NCBI GenBank assembly: GCA_958450325.1
Contig: OY288261.1
Coordinates: 12,739,113 to 12,803,112 of the forward strand
Length of the DNA: 64,000 nucleotides
Direction: 5' to 3'
From: Agrostemma githago
Lineage: Eukaryota; Streptophyta; Magnoliopsida; Caryophyllales; Caryophyllaceae
Made by a program: the position numbers and the translations under genes. Positions within the stretch are counted from its first letter, which is position 1; every line of letters begins with the position of its first letter. Under the pieces are notes generated by a model, which saw only the letters and a program-made list of their open reading frames with translations, searched no databases and was not told the origin of the DNA. Positions 23,340-34,852 of this stretch are shown in pieces.

Positions 23340-23684
23340 TGCTCCATACTCCATCGACATACAAGCACAAAATCAACCACAACACCCAAAATGCTCAACT
23401 TCGAGAGCCTCCAAATAGCAACAACCTAACTCCTCTACAAAAATAAAGAAGAAAGAAGGAAGGAAATTACCAAACGGGTGCTTTCATAATCTCTTCAAAC
23501 CGTGCTATCAAGGTGGCGGTTACCTGTGAGAGTAGAGAACAAGACCGTACGCGGGACACGAAACATAACGAGGAACAAAAAAAGAAAAGAAAAAGAAAAG
23601 AAAGATGTTTTTGATTTTTCGAATTTTTCAAATTTTTATGGATTTTGAAAAGATTTTTGAGAAATGAAAGATAGTAGACTCCTC

Positions 23685-23725
23685 CCCCACACTAAAACTG
23701 TACATTGTCCTCAATGGACAAGTAG
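23685..23725 (-). other. Second hairpin plus polypurine module
   Basis: The minus strand shows arms TTGTCC and GGACAA, then GTTTTAGTGTGGGGGAGG. It copies the layout of the module beside LTR1, 2.3 kb away, but no LTR start follows. Confidence 0.55.
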
Positions 23726-23777
23726 GGGAAGAAAGAAAAAGACGGAAAAGAAAAATAAGAAAAATATTTTTGGATTT

Positions 23778-24036
23778 TTATGATTGGATGGCTTTAAACT
23801 TTAAGTTATGTGCTTTGCTCTTTGGACGGTATTCCCATCTCTTGTGCTCGTGGAAGGTCGATCGTGATTTCGGTGCCAAATCCTATCAAAATTGATAGAA
23901 AACTATCAAAAACACGTAAAACGCACAAGAGGGACGCTAATGCGAGAAATACTCAAAATATGGCGATAATCGCACTCTAGACTCGCAAAACGAGGGAAAA
24001 ACGGGAGGAAAATCGGTCTAAATTTAGCACACAACA
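23778..24036 (-). repeat. U3 fragment of a B/C-family LTR (259 bp)
   Basis: Matches 21144-21412 of LTR1 nearly base for base, ending in the same ...cacacaaca. It interrupts the Mutator-like transposase at 24037; flank gttgc (24037-24041) is the candidate TSD. Confidence 0.85.
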
Positions 24037-24041
24037 GTTGC

Positions 24042-24758
24042 ATCGATAAGAACTACGTGGCGGTAAGTGCGAAACATCTTCGCAGCAATGGGTGAGCCAT
24101 GAAAATGTTATCCACCTCCAAGGTGAATGAATTCTCACTGTAGAACCGAAGGTATCCTTCCCTACTGGTAAGTGTCATCATTTGCTCAATACCGTTCCTC
24201 CCTTCCCGCCGCCCTCAATCTAGCTCCTATGTTGTAAATAGTGACAACGTCGGGACGTGTCTTATCAGGAGCCTTCGCATGTGAAACCTCGAGGATCTGA
24301 GCAGGTCGTATATGTGCTCTAAGCATAGAGATGACACACTCTTTCTCATCTTTAGTCAATGCGGCTTGTCGACTATGTCCATTAATGTACATGGGAAATG
24401 TGTGGTTGTGTATACCTACTTCACCAACACCCAAATACCACCCTTGTTGACCAACACTTTGAACAGCTTTAACGAACATCTTATACCCAAGTTTTATAGA
24501 AAACGTTTTGCGATTAGTTTTTCTTTTAGAATTCTTTCTTGGTGGACCGTAAGCGTCACAGTGAAAATAATTAGCACGGAGATGCGGCAGTGGTCGACTA
24601 GCTGACTTGCTGCTTGCCTTTGTGAGATTAAATCCAAGCTCAAGAGTTATTTCATTCACATATTCAAAAACGGCATCACTTGTCGGGAACAATCTCTCGG
24701 CGAAAAGAAAACGAATACGGTAGTCATTACCATCACCGCCATAATCAATCTCATAAGT
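24042..24758 (-). pseudogene. Mutator-like (MULE/FAR1-related) transposase fragment
   Basis: The minus-strand exon begins after a plausible splice acceptor (AG at 24759-24760). It encodes an N-terminal DNA-binding region: a basic stretch (GPPRKNSKRKTNRKT), GWYLGVGEVGIHNHTFPMYI, a spacer with KDEKECVISMLRAHIRPAQI, VVTIYNIGARLR, and then, after a 1-bp shift near 24090, AAKMFRTYRHVVLIDAT. That last motif opens the DDE transposase core of plant MULEs with its first Asp. The gene is cut there by the LTR fragment. MULE transposases cut and paste DNA with 9-bp TSDs. Whether this was an autonomous transposon or a domesticated relative cannot be told from the piece left. Confidence 0.75.
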
Positions 24759-24845
24759 CTGTTCAACATAATAATAAATTATATACAAATTAGTAACATC
24801 GTTTATATAACAAACACTAAAAAAATATAATAAACATGGAATCAT

Positions 24846-25249
24846 ATAATTACGTGATCAACGATAAAAAATAAAAATAAACTAGGAATTATATAATATT
24901 GAATTCAACGAAACATAGAAATTAAATAAACGGAAATTTTGTTAATTTTGAAAGATACAAAACCAAAAAATTAATTTAAGAACGAGCGAGAACTACGACT
25001 ATTTGTCACGAAAATTGACGAAAAACGAAAAAAAAACGGGGTTTGGTCGACTAAATTTTTCGACTCACCAAAATTCTAGTCGATCCACGGATGGGTCAGT
25101 CGAGTAAAGTTTTTGACTCACCCATGGGCAGGTCGAAAAATCTAGTCGACCGACCCATCCGTGGGTCGACTAGAATTATCGACACACCCATTGGCGAGTC
25201 GAAAATTCTAGTCGAACAAAAACCAAAATCCAAAAAAATGATTTTTTTT
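24846..25249. other. AT-rich spacer upstream of the MULE fragment
   Basis: No gene seen. It may include an intron or 5' region of the MULE fragment. It holds the palindrome cluster listed separately. Confidence 0.5.
25045..25216. repeat. GTCGACTAGAATTTTCGAC-type inverted repeats
   Basis: About six copies of gtcga(c)tagaatt/tttcgac-like arms, separated by gacccatccgtgggtc-like palindromes, within 170 bp. They are GC-richer than the flanks. Confidence 0.7.
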
Positions 25250-26237
25250 AGGGTTATTTAACAACAATAATATCAACTATAGGGCGTCTTCCCAAAATAA
25301 TACCAATTTCAATAAATCCGAGAATAATACGTATTATTGGAGTAGTTAAACAAGAGTAGCATAAGTGAATTTATAACCTGCTACATCAGGTCACCTAATT
25401 AATATTTAACCTGCTACTTGTCCTCCATCCTCCTCCTTGGACACGGATAACGGGTGAACTGTGTCGGGTCAGCTGTGGGTCAGGTCACTTTCGGGTTATA
25501 ATAATCAGGTTGACTTCGGGTCGGGTCGGATAATTTCGGGTTCGGGCCTGGATCTTTTTAGGGATATCGACTAATTTTTTATAATAATAGTCGGGTCAGT
25601 TTCGGGTTAGCTCGGGTCAAAATCATGCTACGGTTCGGGTGTCGGGTCGGTTTCGGTTTGGCTTATTCGGGTCGGGTCAGTTTTCTCAAGTCTACTCCTC
25701 CTTACTCTTCTCCTTCATCCTCTCTCTCCATTACCCTTCATCCTTCTTCCGTTTTTTTCTATAAGTTTCGTTTAGATTAACGTGTTGATTTTGGTGTAGG
25801 ACTGTGTTGTTAGTCAGATTTGGTGAGGTTGAAGGAAGAGAAAGACCGAAGACGTTAATGACGTTTAATGCCTTGTATACTGAGTAAGTGAAAAAGAGTG
25901 AACGTTAAACAAATTAAAGGCGAGAAAGCAAGGTGAACGAGTTCTATCGTTAACTAGTCATCTATACTACTTTGATTTAACTACTCCAAAAATATGTATT
26001 ATTCTTAGATTTATTAAAATTGGAATTATTTTCGGAAGACGCTCTATAGTTGATATTATTGCCGTTAAATAAAATTAAAGGTGAAAAAGGAAGGTGGAAG
26101 GGTTCTACAGGTAACCGGTCACCCATACTACTCTCGTTTAACTACTTCAATAATACGTATTATTCTCAGATTTATTAAAATTGATATTATTTTGGGAAGA
26201 CGCCCTATAGTTGGTATTATTGTTGTTAAATAACCCT
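25250..26237. mobile_element. Non-autonomous TIR element (988 bp)
   Basis: The ends agggttatttaac and gttaaataaccct open inverted repeats of about 125 bp. A third, inverted copy of the repeat lies inside, at about 25955-26100. Flanks are runs of T, so the TSD (possibly 8-9 T) is uncertain. No transposase frame. The interior includes a GGGTCGGGT-rich stretch at 25435-25690. Confidence 0.7.
25435..25690. repeat. Degenerate GGGTCGGGT-type low-complexity repeat
   Basis: Repeated tcgggtcgggtca and cgggttcggg words, irregularly spaced, with no frame. Seen here inside the TIR element. Confidence 0.6.
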
Positions 26238-26547
26238 TTTTTTTAAAATTTGCGTGACAATTTGCGGATACTAGAAAATGTAAAACAACGTTAATCGATG
26301 AAAAATAATTACTGAGTAAAAAATAAAGTCGTAGAATCGTAAACTAGGTGATTATTCAAATATGTGAATAAAGTAGAAATAAAACTACTCCGAAATGTAA
26401 AGGCGGTCTATCATTGACCATATTCGTAACCCCGGAATTAACACCGAAGAGGACAGGGAAATAAAAAATCTGAAGATGACGGAAAAAGGATAATTTTTTA
26501 GGAGAGATAAAAATTGAAGTGAAATGTGAGGAGTGAATTTTTTTAAC

Positions 26548-26880
26548 CATTTTACCTCATTCGTATATTATCTTTATGGGATGTCGCTTTTAGTTTAATA
26601 CGATAATCGAAAAAAACAGTTTTATTATCGAGTTTTAATAAAACAATACTCTATAAAATGTAAATGTGATATTATTTCAAAAATTAATTGCAAGGGAAAA
26701 TTCGTCATTTTACGTAATTTTGTATATTACCTTATAGGAAGTCGGTTTTGGTTTATTACGATAATCGAAAAAGATGGTTTTATATTGAGTTTTAATAAAC
26801 CGATAATCTATAAAATGTAAAAGTAATATTATTTTGAGAATAAATAGCATGGGCAAAATTGTCATTTTACGTAATTAACA
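26548..26880. repeat. 157/158-bp tandem repeat, two copies
   Basis: Units start at 26548 and 26706 with cattttacctcat/cattttacgtaat, and a third partial start lies at 26863. Each contains an inner imperfect inverted repeat around ttacgataatcgaaaaa. The flanks 26238-26547 and 26881-27085 hold no gene that I can see. Confidence 0.75.
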
Positions 26881-27085
26881 CCGACGGTAAGAAGTAAAGC
26901 GTTGACGGTAAAAAGTAGTTCATAGAGTCTAGAGTAACTATGGCACCCCTTCCCATCCTTGCCAGTTGCGTCCTGAAGGCGGATTTACGTCGTCCAATAC
27001 CGATTATCTATCCAAACCTATCTCAACCCTATTTTTATTTTATTTTATGTGGTCCAACACCGACCCTCTATCGTGAAGTAATTAG

Positions 27086-27290
27086 GGGGTGTTTGGTTGA
27101 GTGTTTAGGAGTAGATTAGAATGGATTAATAAACTCCAATCTTTGGTTGAGCCTTTTTGGGTTGGAGTTGGAATTCCAAATGGTTGTAAATCCACTCTAA
27201 CTCCTTGGAATCACAATCCCTCCCCCACCTCATGATTCTAACTCCATACCCATGTTCACTCATTACACCCCAAGGTTAATAGAAAGAAAA
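27086..27290. mobile_element. Possible Tourist-like MITE end
   Basis: gggggtgtttggttgag preceded by tta fits a common plant MITE end and its TTA target. A convincing inverted right end was not found, so the extent is a guess. Confidence 0.3.
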
Positions 27291-27543
27291 AGGTGAGAAA
27301 AAAAATTAAAAACAAAAATTATGAACCAACCTCTTTGTTTACGGCAGGTACTTTTCTTCACTTTTTTTTTTGTTATTTTAAATATACATTTTTTTCATGT
27401 TTTTTTCTAACTAGAATATTTTTATTTATGAAGTTTACTATGAAATTTTTTGATGTGACAACTGTCATTGTTGCACCTAGAGTAGATAGAAAACGGAGAA
27501 CGAAGTAGGAGAAACGAGTAAATAGAAATGTGTATTTGTTGTA

Positions 27544-28812
27544 GGGAAAATTGATACTTTATACCCTCAATAACTTTGATTTTCAAACTTTATACCTTAC
27601 ATAATTTTCTTTCAAAATTTATACCTACTTATTCTAATAATTACATAATTAATACCTCAATCTTATTTCCGTAAAAAAAATAACGGAAACCGTTGCCCAT
27701 AATGTTCTAGTTACACTTTTCATATTTTCTTTTCCAATTATATCCCTCACCCCTTCAAGTCATATTTCATCTTCATCATGTCTGCTTCATATTTCATCTT
27801 CATCTTGTAACTTTTTCTCCTCGTTTCTTTTCATCATCTTGTTTTAGTTTGTAAATCATAAAGTAATGCATCAGTTTTTATCTGCTTAGTATTTCAATCA
27901 TTATTGATTTTCCATTTGTAATTGTAAATTTGTTTTATTCAAATTTCAATCAAAAATTTAGGATTTTCCAGATTTTAGTTTTCCAAATTTCAATTAAAAA
28001 TTGTTTGTAGAATATGCGAATATGCATTGTCGATTTAATTTTATATGTTCCGTTTTTGTAAAAAATGCATCCATTAATAAGTTGTACCGTAGCTAGTAGG
28101 ATTTACATATATACTCCTACGGAGTATTCAATATCTACCAATTAGTTAGAGGGATTTATTACTCAGTTGTTAGTATTTGCTACATTATTGAACTATAACT
28201 CACTATCCCAAATCCCAATCAACTTACCAGTAGTTCTCAATTTCTCATCATAAGTGTCGATGTCTATAATTATTTGTGTTGCTGGTAACTAATGAAATTG
28301 GACAAAAGTTAGTATGAATCATTTGGATGCCACCACTTATTCTTGTCCCTCAAAACTTGTGTGCTTTCATCTCCAATTACAGAGTATAAATCTGTAGCAT
28401 CATTACAAATCGAACTCATGGTGTATTGGAGGAAAAAATTCAAAATGCGGGGATTGGGGTAGGGAGTAGAAGATTTGAGTTGAATTTATTAGATTATGAC
28501 AATTTAGATTTAATTAGGGTTTAAATTTTTTGGATTTTGTTTTTTTGAGTTAGGGAGTCTTCATAGATATGCTTATGATACAAAGTAAATTTGGGAAAAT
28601 GAAAGTGTGAGATACTGAGATGGGTGAACTAATTTTTCAACAAGGGTAAATGAGACATTTCCAACTCATTCCGTTGATTTTTTGACGGAAATAAGATTAG
28701 GTATTGATTACGAGATTAGTAGAATAAGTAGGTATAAGTTTTGAAAGAAAATTATGTAAGGTATAAAGTTTGAAAATCAAAGTTATTGAGGGTATAATGT
28801 ATCAATTTTCCC
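27544..28812. mobile_element. Non-autonomous Mutator-like TIR element (1269 bp)
   Basis: Terminal inverted repeats of about 148 bp (27544-27691 and 28667-28812), opening gggaaaattgatac and closing gtatcaattttccc. The flanking 9-mers tttgttgta (27535-27543) and tttgtatta (28813-28821) match at 7 of 9 positions, as expected for a MULE TSD. The interior is AT-rich and non-coding, with a short repeat of tcatatttcatcttcatc near 27760-27810. Confidence 0.8.
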
Positions 28813-28821
28813 TTTGTATTA

Positions 28822-30205
28822 TGATAATTAATTACTGCCATGTATTTACAAGTATATAGACACCTCTAGGATGTAGTTAGTGGTTAAGAATGATACATGT
28901 CATTGAGTAACAAACCGTGTAACAACCTAACCATTCTCTATGGTTCCATAGTCCCCTCTCATATTTGGATTAGTAGGTACAGTATGTAAGCCAAGCTTGC
29001 CACCAAAGAACCTATGTTGAGACATTCCCAAAGGCTTCGTCATGATGTCTGCAACTTGTGCACCGATTCGTACAAATGATGGAGTAAGGAAACCGTCCAA
29101 ATATATGTCACGAACAAAATGAATGTCGACGACATTTAAATGTTGTGTACGCTCGTGGAACACAGGATTTTGTGTAATATGAATAGGTGCCTTGTTGCCG
29201 CATAGGAGAGGTACAGGTAACCGAGGAAATACCTGTAAATCCTTTAATAACGCTACCAACCATACCAGTTCAGCAAATGTATAGGACATACACCTATATT
29301 CTGACTCAGCAGAACTGCGGCTAACAGTCTTTTGTTTCTTGCTCTTTCAAGAGATAAGTGAAGACCCAAGGAAAACAACATATCCACTCACAGATCTGCA
29401 GCTTGAGGTGCAGGCAGCATAACTTGCATCACTTTATGCAGTAATGTTTAGATCACTATCTGCTGGATAAAAAAGACCTTTATTAATGGAGCTCTTCAGA
29501 TATCGTACAACATGAATTGTTGCCTGTAAGTGTGGTTCTCTGGGTTCATGTACTAATTGACTGAGGTGTTGGACTGAAAATGAAATATCTGGCCTAGTGA
29601 GATTGAGGTACAACAGTCGCCCAATTAATCTTCTGTATTATTCTGGATCATCAAGTATGGAGTCTCAACAGATAACTTGAGACCCTAGTGCAAAGGAAAT
29701 TTTGTTGTCTCACAATTCAACATCTTCATATCAGTAAGAATATCAATGATGTACTTTCGTTGGTTGAGCATGATTCCACTAGCATTTCTGGAAACTTCAA
29801 TTCCCAGAAAATACATCATTAAGCCAAGATCTTTAATGGTGAATTTAGTGTCCAAGCTTTGCTTAGTGTGTTGTATCCCTTTTGTATTATCTCTAGTCAA
29901 GATAATATTATCTACATATACCAATGCCACTACAAACCCTTCATGTCTGCTTCGAACAAATAGAGAATAATCTTCCCTGGACTGAATAAAATTAAGGGAT
30001 TTAAGATGCTTGGTGAGTTCAATATTCCATTGACGCGAGGCTTGTTTGAGACCATAGAGTGACTTCATGAGACGACAAACCAAACCAGGAGTAACTTTTG
30101 TATAGCCATCTGGGGTTTCATATAAACTTCTTCATCCAAATATCCATGGAGAAACGCGTTGTTCACATCTAATTGATGTAATGGCCAATTTCTTGCAGAT
30201 GCTAC
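28822..30205 (-). pseudogene. Ty1/copia RT and RNase H remnant
   Basis: In minus-strand order: the RT segment LDVNNAFLHGYLDEEVYM (near 30120-30170, first catalytic Asp); 29685-30083 with MKSLYGLKQASRQWN; the active site ALVYVDNIILT, where YVDD has become YVDN; SLDTKFTIKDLGLMMYFLGIEV; then RNase H with SYAACTS, VSRSSAESEYR and the C-terminal HFVRDI, TKPLG and GGKLGLH up to 28927. Several stops and shifts lie in 29290-29685. It is cut at 30205 by the LTR of element H. It would have copied copia RNA into cDNA. Confidence 0.87.
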
Positions 30206-31669
30206 TGATAAGCGTTATTTATATACATATTTTCATCCCCTTAATTGTTAGTTTTATCTCGGTTTTCGTGCTTAACTCATTAAAAATGATGCAATATACT
30301 TTGAACAACGATACTTCCGTATTTGTGTGTATTTTGTAGATTTGGATGCATTTGAAGCTAATCGGAGCATTACAGAATCGATAATTGAAGAATTCATATC
30401 TAAGCGCGGAATCAAAGGAAGAAGATGCGGAATACACGAAGAAACAAAGATCAAAGAAGCAAGGGATATCAAACGAGATGAAAGAATGATCGCCTATACA
30501 AGGGTCAACTTCAAACGACCATAACTTTCGTTTAAAAAATAATATCAGGGTAATTCAGATGGCGTTAGAAAGCTCTTTCTTTTAGCTTTCTAAAGGTATA
30601 TTGCACGTTTAATCTAAACAAGTAACGAAGAAAAGGCAGCCGTTCGAAGTAGAGCGTGCGATGCTGTGATCTACAGAGGTACTCGATCGAGTGTCACTCC
30701 GCGAAGCTCTTGCCCATATTTTGGGGTGTCACTCGATAGAGTGCCATTAGGCACTCGATCGAGTACACCCAATCCGGGCCAAGCGTCATTCCCGATTTCA
30801 GCATAGATTTTGGGCCTGTTTTCGAGCCCAACTGATTTTCTTTAAATTAGTTTTCCTGACTCATATGTCAGACACTTTTCATTCTACACTTTTCTTTTAC
30901 CTTCTTTTACACACTTTTCATTATTCAGTTTTCATAGTTTAGTTTACCTATCTAGAGATCTTTACAATTTCCTTCATCATTCGGTATTGAATTTCAATTC
31001 TCTTTCAATCCATCTTTATTTGTTGTTCTAGTATTGTTATTTCCTTCAATTGATTGTTAATTCATCTTGATATGTTTAGATTCAATTTCTTTCTTTCTTG
31101 TCTGATTAGTTTTATTGTGCGTAGCTAATTTCTCATCTAGGGTTAAGGGGATCTATGCATATTAGGAGGGTTTATAATTAATTGATTAATTGTTAATCGC
31201 ATGAACTATCGCTTGTTTATCGTCATAAATCTGATTGATTGTCTGATGCATAATTCAATTAATTAGCATAGCAATTAGGGCTTTTCACCAACCAGGTTAA
31301 GAACTAATTAGGCCACGATAATTCGGGTAGACTGACTTAATGCTAGCGACCGCAGGTTAAGTTTAGATCTAAAAGGTTGTATTGTATCGACCGGACTTGC
31401 ACCTTAGGTAGTTCGATTAATGATTAGTTTGTTAATTTCCTGACCCCGACTAATATTCATAGTGAAACTACGATCCTAGACCTTCATTTTATTATTGTCT
31501 TGTCTTAGTTACAAAACCCAAGAAAAACTGTGACCCATAATCTAGAATCTAATTCTTAGGATAAATAACTGAATTCCCATCTTCTTGTGGTTCGACCCCT
31601 GACTTCGCTATCTACATTAGTTAGTGACCTTAGGGTACTTTTGATGAGGGATACGACTTAGCCCTGTCA
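30206..31669 (+). repeat. 5' LTR of element H (1464 bp)
   Basis: Starts tgataagcgttattta and ends ...cctgtca just before the PBS. It contains three ACTCGATCGAGT-type palindromes at 30681, 30731 and 30753. No clear TATA box follows them. Confidence 0.8.
30681..30764. repeat. ACTCGATCGAGT palindromes in LTR H
   Basis: Exact 12-bp palindromes at 30681-30692 and 30753-30764, with a one-base variant at 30731-30742. Confidence 0.9.
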
Positions 31670-31674
31670 AATTT

Positions 31675-31692
31675 TGGCATCGTTGCCGGGGA
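31675..31692 (+). other. Primer-binding site of element H
   Basis: TGGCATCGTTGCCGGGGA, a tRNA-Asp-type site five bases after the LTR end. Confidence 0.8.
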
Positions 31693-31792
31693 GACGGTGT
31701 TATTAAGTTGTTTGTCTTTTTTAGGTTCTAGTTTATATTTTTTTTTGTATACAAATTTTTATTTTGTATATTTTTTTTTATCATTCACCATT

Positions 31793-33115
31793 ATGACCAA
31801 TTTTTACTTCCCACAATTCAAACATGAGTCACTATATAATTATTGGGATAGACTTGAGTCTTTCATTATTCAAAATGGCTTTAATGTTGATATACGGGAT
31901 ATGTGTCATATGATATATAATGGTGTTGATGTGAGTCACGGGCTAGAATTGAGGAAAATTTCGAAGGGATGTTTAATTATATCTCTTACGAGGAACGATT
32001 GGAAATCCTTAAATATTTAGCCCGTAATAGTGCTGAATTAGAGTTGAGGCGGAATAATGACAAGGCGGAAATCAAGGCTTTATTGCTACAATTCATGTAA
32101 GCTCGACAAAAGCAAGATACTCAAATAGGCCAATTGCTAGATCATTATGAAATCTTGAACAATCAAATTGCCAAATTAGCAAGCCAAAAGCAACAAAGTC
32201 AACCGAGTACGCCTATGGAAGTAGTAAAGAACCTCCAGGTAAGTGAATCATGCCCATCTCTTGTGAACATAATTGATGATGATGATGATGATGATGATGG
32301 GTATAATGTTCAATCTATTCAAGATCACCAAACCCTCGTGAATGACTGTGAGCTGGAATGTGTTTTTTTTTGAGGAAAACGTGTGTTTGGATGCTCTGAA
32401 TGATGCTCTTTTAATTGAGGATAACATGAAGGATTTTGATTTGTGTGATTTTGAGAGTGTGTCATTTGATGTCAATTATGAGGTTCTGGAGACAGAATTG
32501 AACAAAAGAGAGGATCTTGAGATTGAGCGGAAAAATCAAAGCGAAGGGAAGAATACACTTTTTATTGATTCTTTGAGTGAAAAAAGTGTAGATAGATGGG
32601 ATATTGACAATGATTTCTTTGAGAAACCCATTTTAGAGAAATTCGACTTTTTCCCTTTTATTGAGGATGAATCACTTTCACCCACTGATTGTCTTGACCC
32701 TATTTCTCTTGAGCCTTTGTTTGAGCATATGATTAGTGGGGAGGATTGTGATAATTCTTTCGCAGAGATCGGTAAGATTGATCTTTTGAGTGGTCTTGAG
32801 AGTTCTAACTCTTATTTTATGCAATCTATACCCGATGATAAGCCTTGGGGCGAATTTGAGATATTTGACATGTACGTCTTGCCTTACGAGCCGCCTATTA
32901 ACATTCTTACTCTTCTTATGCACTATGACCACCATGCTGAGGATTGGTCTAGCTCGTCTGATAGGCTAAGACGATCATTGACTTTGTCTCTGTTTGTCTT
33001 CTTTATATCTTGGTGCTACTTATGCTTTTGTGTATCACATGCGCAGATGTTTGATCGACTCTTGAGAGCCTTAAGCTGTTTTGATCACAGCCATCTGTGG
33101 ACAACTGATCTATAA
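31793..33115 (+). pseudogene. Gag-like protein of element H (two frameshifts)
   Basis: The start ATG at 31793 gives MTNFYFPQFKHESLYNYWDR, then FIIQNGFNVDIRDMCHMIYNG. The frame shifts between about 31950 and 32020, continues in another frame (QIGQLLDHYEILNNQIAKLA, then a run of eight Asp from a gat repeat at 32275-32298), and shifts back at a run of nine T (32363-32371). It then stays open to 33115 with an acidic region and a hydrophobic segment (LFVFFISWCYLCFCV) near the end. Gag-like by its position after the PBS and by ESLYNYWDR-type similarity; the acidic C-terminal half is unrecognised. Confidence 0.6.
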
Positions 33116-33536
33116 GACGAACCCCCACTTTGCAGCTGGTTTGGGGGAGCTATGTTGCAGCTGTTAATGACCCGCATTTTGCCTGCTAGTGTCTATAGCA
33201 GTTTTCGACAAAACACGCGATCGGACGTAAACGTGACTTAATACGCTCGAATACGGACTCGAAATCAATAGTATCTGATGTGGGCATTTAGCGGAGTGCA
33301 AATCTAACCGACCTCAAATCAAGGCCCAGTGGATCATTTTCAATAAAATGAGACTAATTTGGACCAAAACCGACATCGGAAATAAAACCATCTTTTAGCG
33401 ACCGGGTCAAAACCCGGTCAAAGACGAATCCGTCTCATAAACCAGCCAAATATAAAGCTTCTAGAACAAGCGCCCAATCAACATTTCAAATTTCAAAAAG
33501 TCAACCACCTTCCTAAATTGGCTCACTCGCCTTATC

Positions 33537-33623
33537 CACTCGATCGAGTGCAGCTTCAAAAACCCAATTAGGCACCTTTATTGGGCTACTCGGTCGAGTG
33601 CACTAGGGCCACTCGATCGAGTG
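33537..33623. repeat. CACTCGATCGAGTG palindromes upstream of a TATA tract
   Basis: Exact 14-bp palindromes at 33537-33550 and 33610-33623, and a variant at 33586-33600. The last ends 23 bp before TATATATA. Confidence 0.9.
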
Positions 33624-33646
33624 ACCCTAGTTCGGGGGACGTTCTC

Positions 33647-33654
33647 TATATATA
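33647..33654 (+). promoter_or_regulatory. Predicted TATA box of LTR G
   Basis: TATATATA in ctctatatatactcc, about 485 bp into the LTR, a usual U3 position. Confidence 0.55.
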
Positions 33655-34852
33655 CTCCTCCATGCTCTTCACATTTCCAACTTTACACAACATTTTACAA
33701 AAACCCTAAGCAACAGATTCAGCCAACTTATCAATCTCTACATATTACCACCTTTCAATCATCACCATCTACACACATACACACATTTCGAGATCAAAAC
33801 TCGTCAAAGACCCGAGAGTATCCTCTCCCTAACCATACACACACACCATAACTCACCCTACATATCTCAACACTCCCGCGCTCCCGTCGCTATTACGAGT
33901 CCGTTTCCGAGGCCATTTAAGCATGTAGGTTGAGGGTGTCATTAACCCCGTTTCTTCTTCTCTAATTAATTTCTCCTTTCTCTTTTTCAATTATATATAT
34001 TATGTACTATTATTATTATTAGTCGATATTAACGACACTAACATTTTATTTCCTTATTACTGACTAATTACTAACACACTAACTTTTAATTTCGTGTATA
34101 CTAACTCTCTAATCTAACACTTTTATTTATCGCTATCAAACATTTTTTATTTATTGTATCTAACACCTAACATTTTAATTATCGCTCATTTACATTTTGT
34201 TATATTAATAATACCGTGTATACTAACCAACAAAACTATTTTCAAAACGATCCGAGCAACGTCCGTTGAGGCTAAATTAATGATCTTAGGCCTTAAGGCC
34301 AAATTACGATATTAAAATGCCGAGGACTTAAGTTTGTAACGACGGTCGAATTTTCGGGTCGAATATGTTTAAGTACGAATTCCGCCTAAAGTCTATTTAA
34401 TCCCTTCACAAGTCGTATTGGAGGTGGCGCCCTTCGAGGTGCGCCGCCCTAAACACTTAAGGGCGTAATAGATCGTGGAGATTCGTCGTTAAATATGTCC
34501 GACCATATTTCTTTCAAAATATTATTCTAAAAGAATCATCGACAAATCGGATTAGGACGAAACCCATTGACACCGAATTAATTGTCACACGATCCGAAAG
34601 GATTGATAACGACATTATGACGCGGAGGGAATCGATATTTGTTCTAGCCGGATCATACTCAATTTTGCAAATTCGCTCTAAATACTAGATGTCGGTTCTA
34701 TAATCGAATGTCAAGTATGACAAGCCATCGAGATTTAAACTAATATAAATTGGACAATATTTATATTTAGCGTAATTGCATCTCAATTCAAAAACATAAA
34801 AGCTACAAAATGGGTCGTTTCAAAGCACAAATTAAACACCCGTACAGAGGGC

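Larger units (their letters stand above)
21413..23777 (-). mobile_element. 3' internal region of a further B/C-family unit
   Basis: Read on the minus strand, this non-coding stretch ends in a hairpin plus polypurine tract directly before LTR1, so it is the 3' untranslated end of a unit upstream of C. It starts at the 259-bp LTR fragment (23778-24036), which means the unit lost the rest of its 5' LTR and all coding sequence. It contains a 644-bp tandem duplication and a second hairpin/polypurine module. No gene is supported in it. Confidence 0.65.
30206..33161 (+). mobile_element. Gag-only LTR element H (non-autonomous)
   Basis: LTR 30206-31669, PBS 31675-31692, a single gag-like ORF and a polypurine-like run (33139-33152, ggtttgggggagc). 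No protease, RT or integrase appears within its 1.5-kb internal region, so it would need another element's enzymes. The expected 3' LTR is absent; the LTR of element G begins at 33162 instead. Left candidate TSD is gctac (30201-30205) in the copia RT. Confidence 0.7.
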
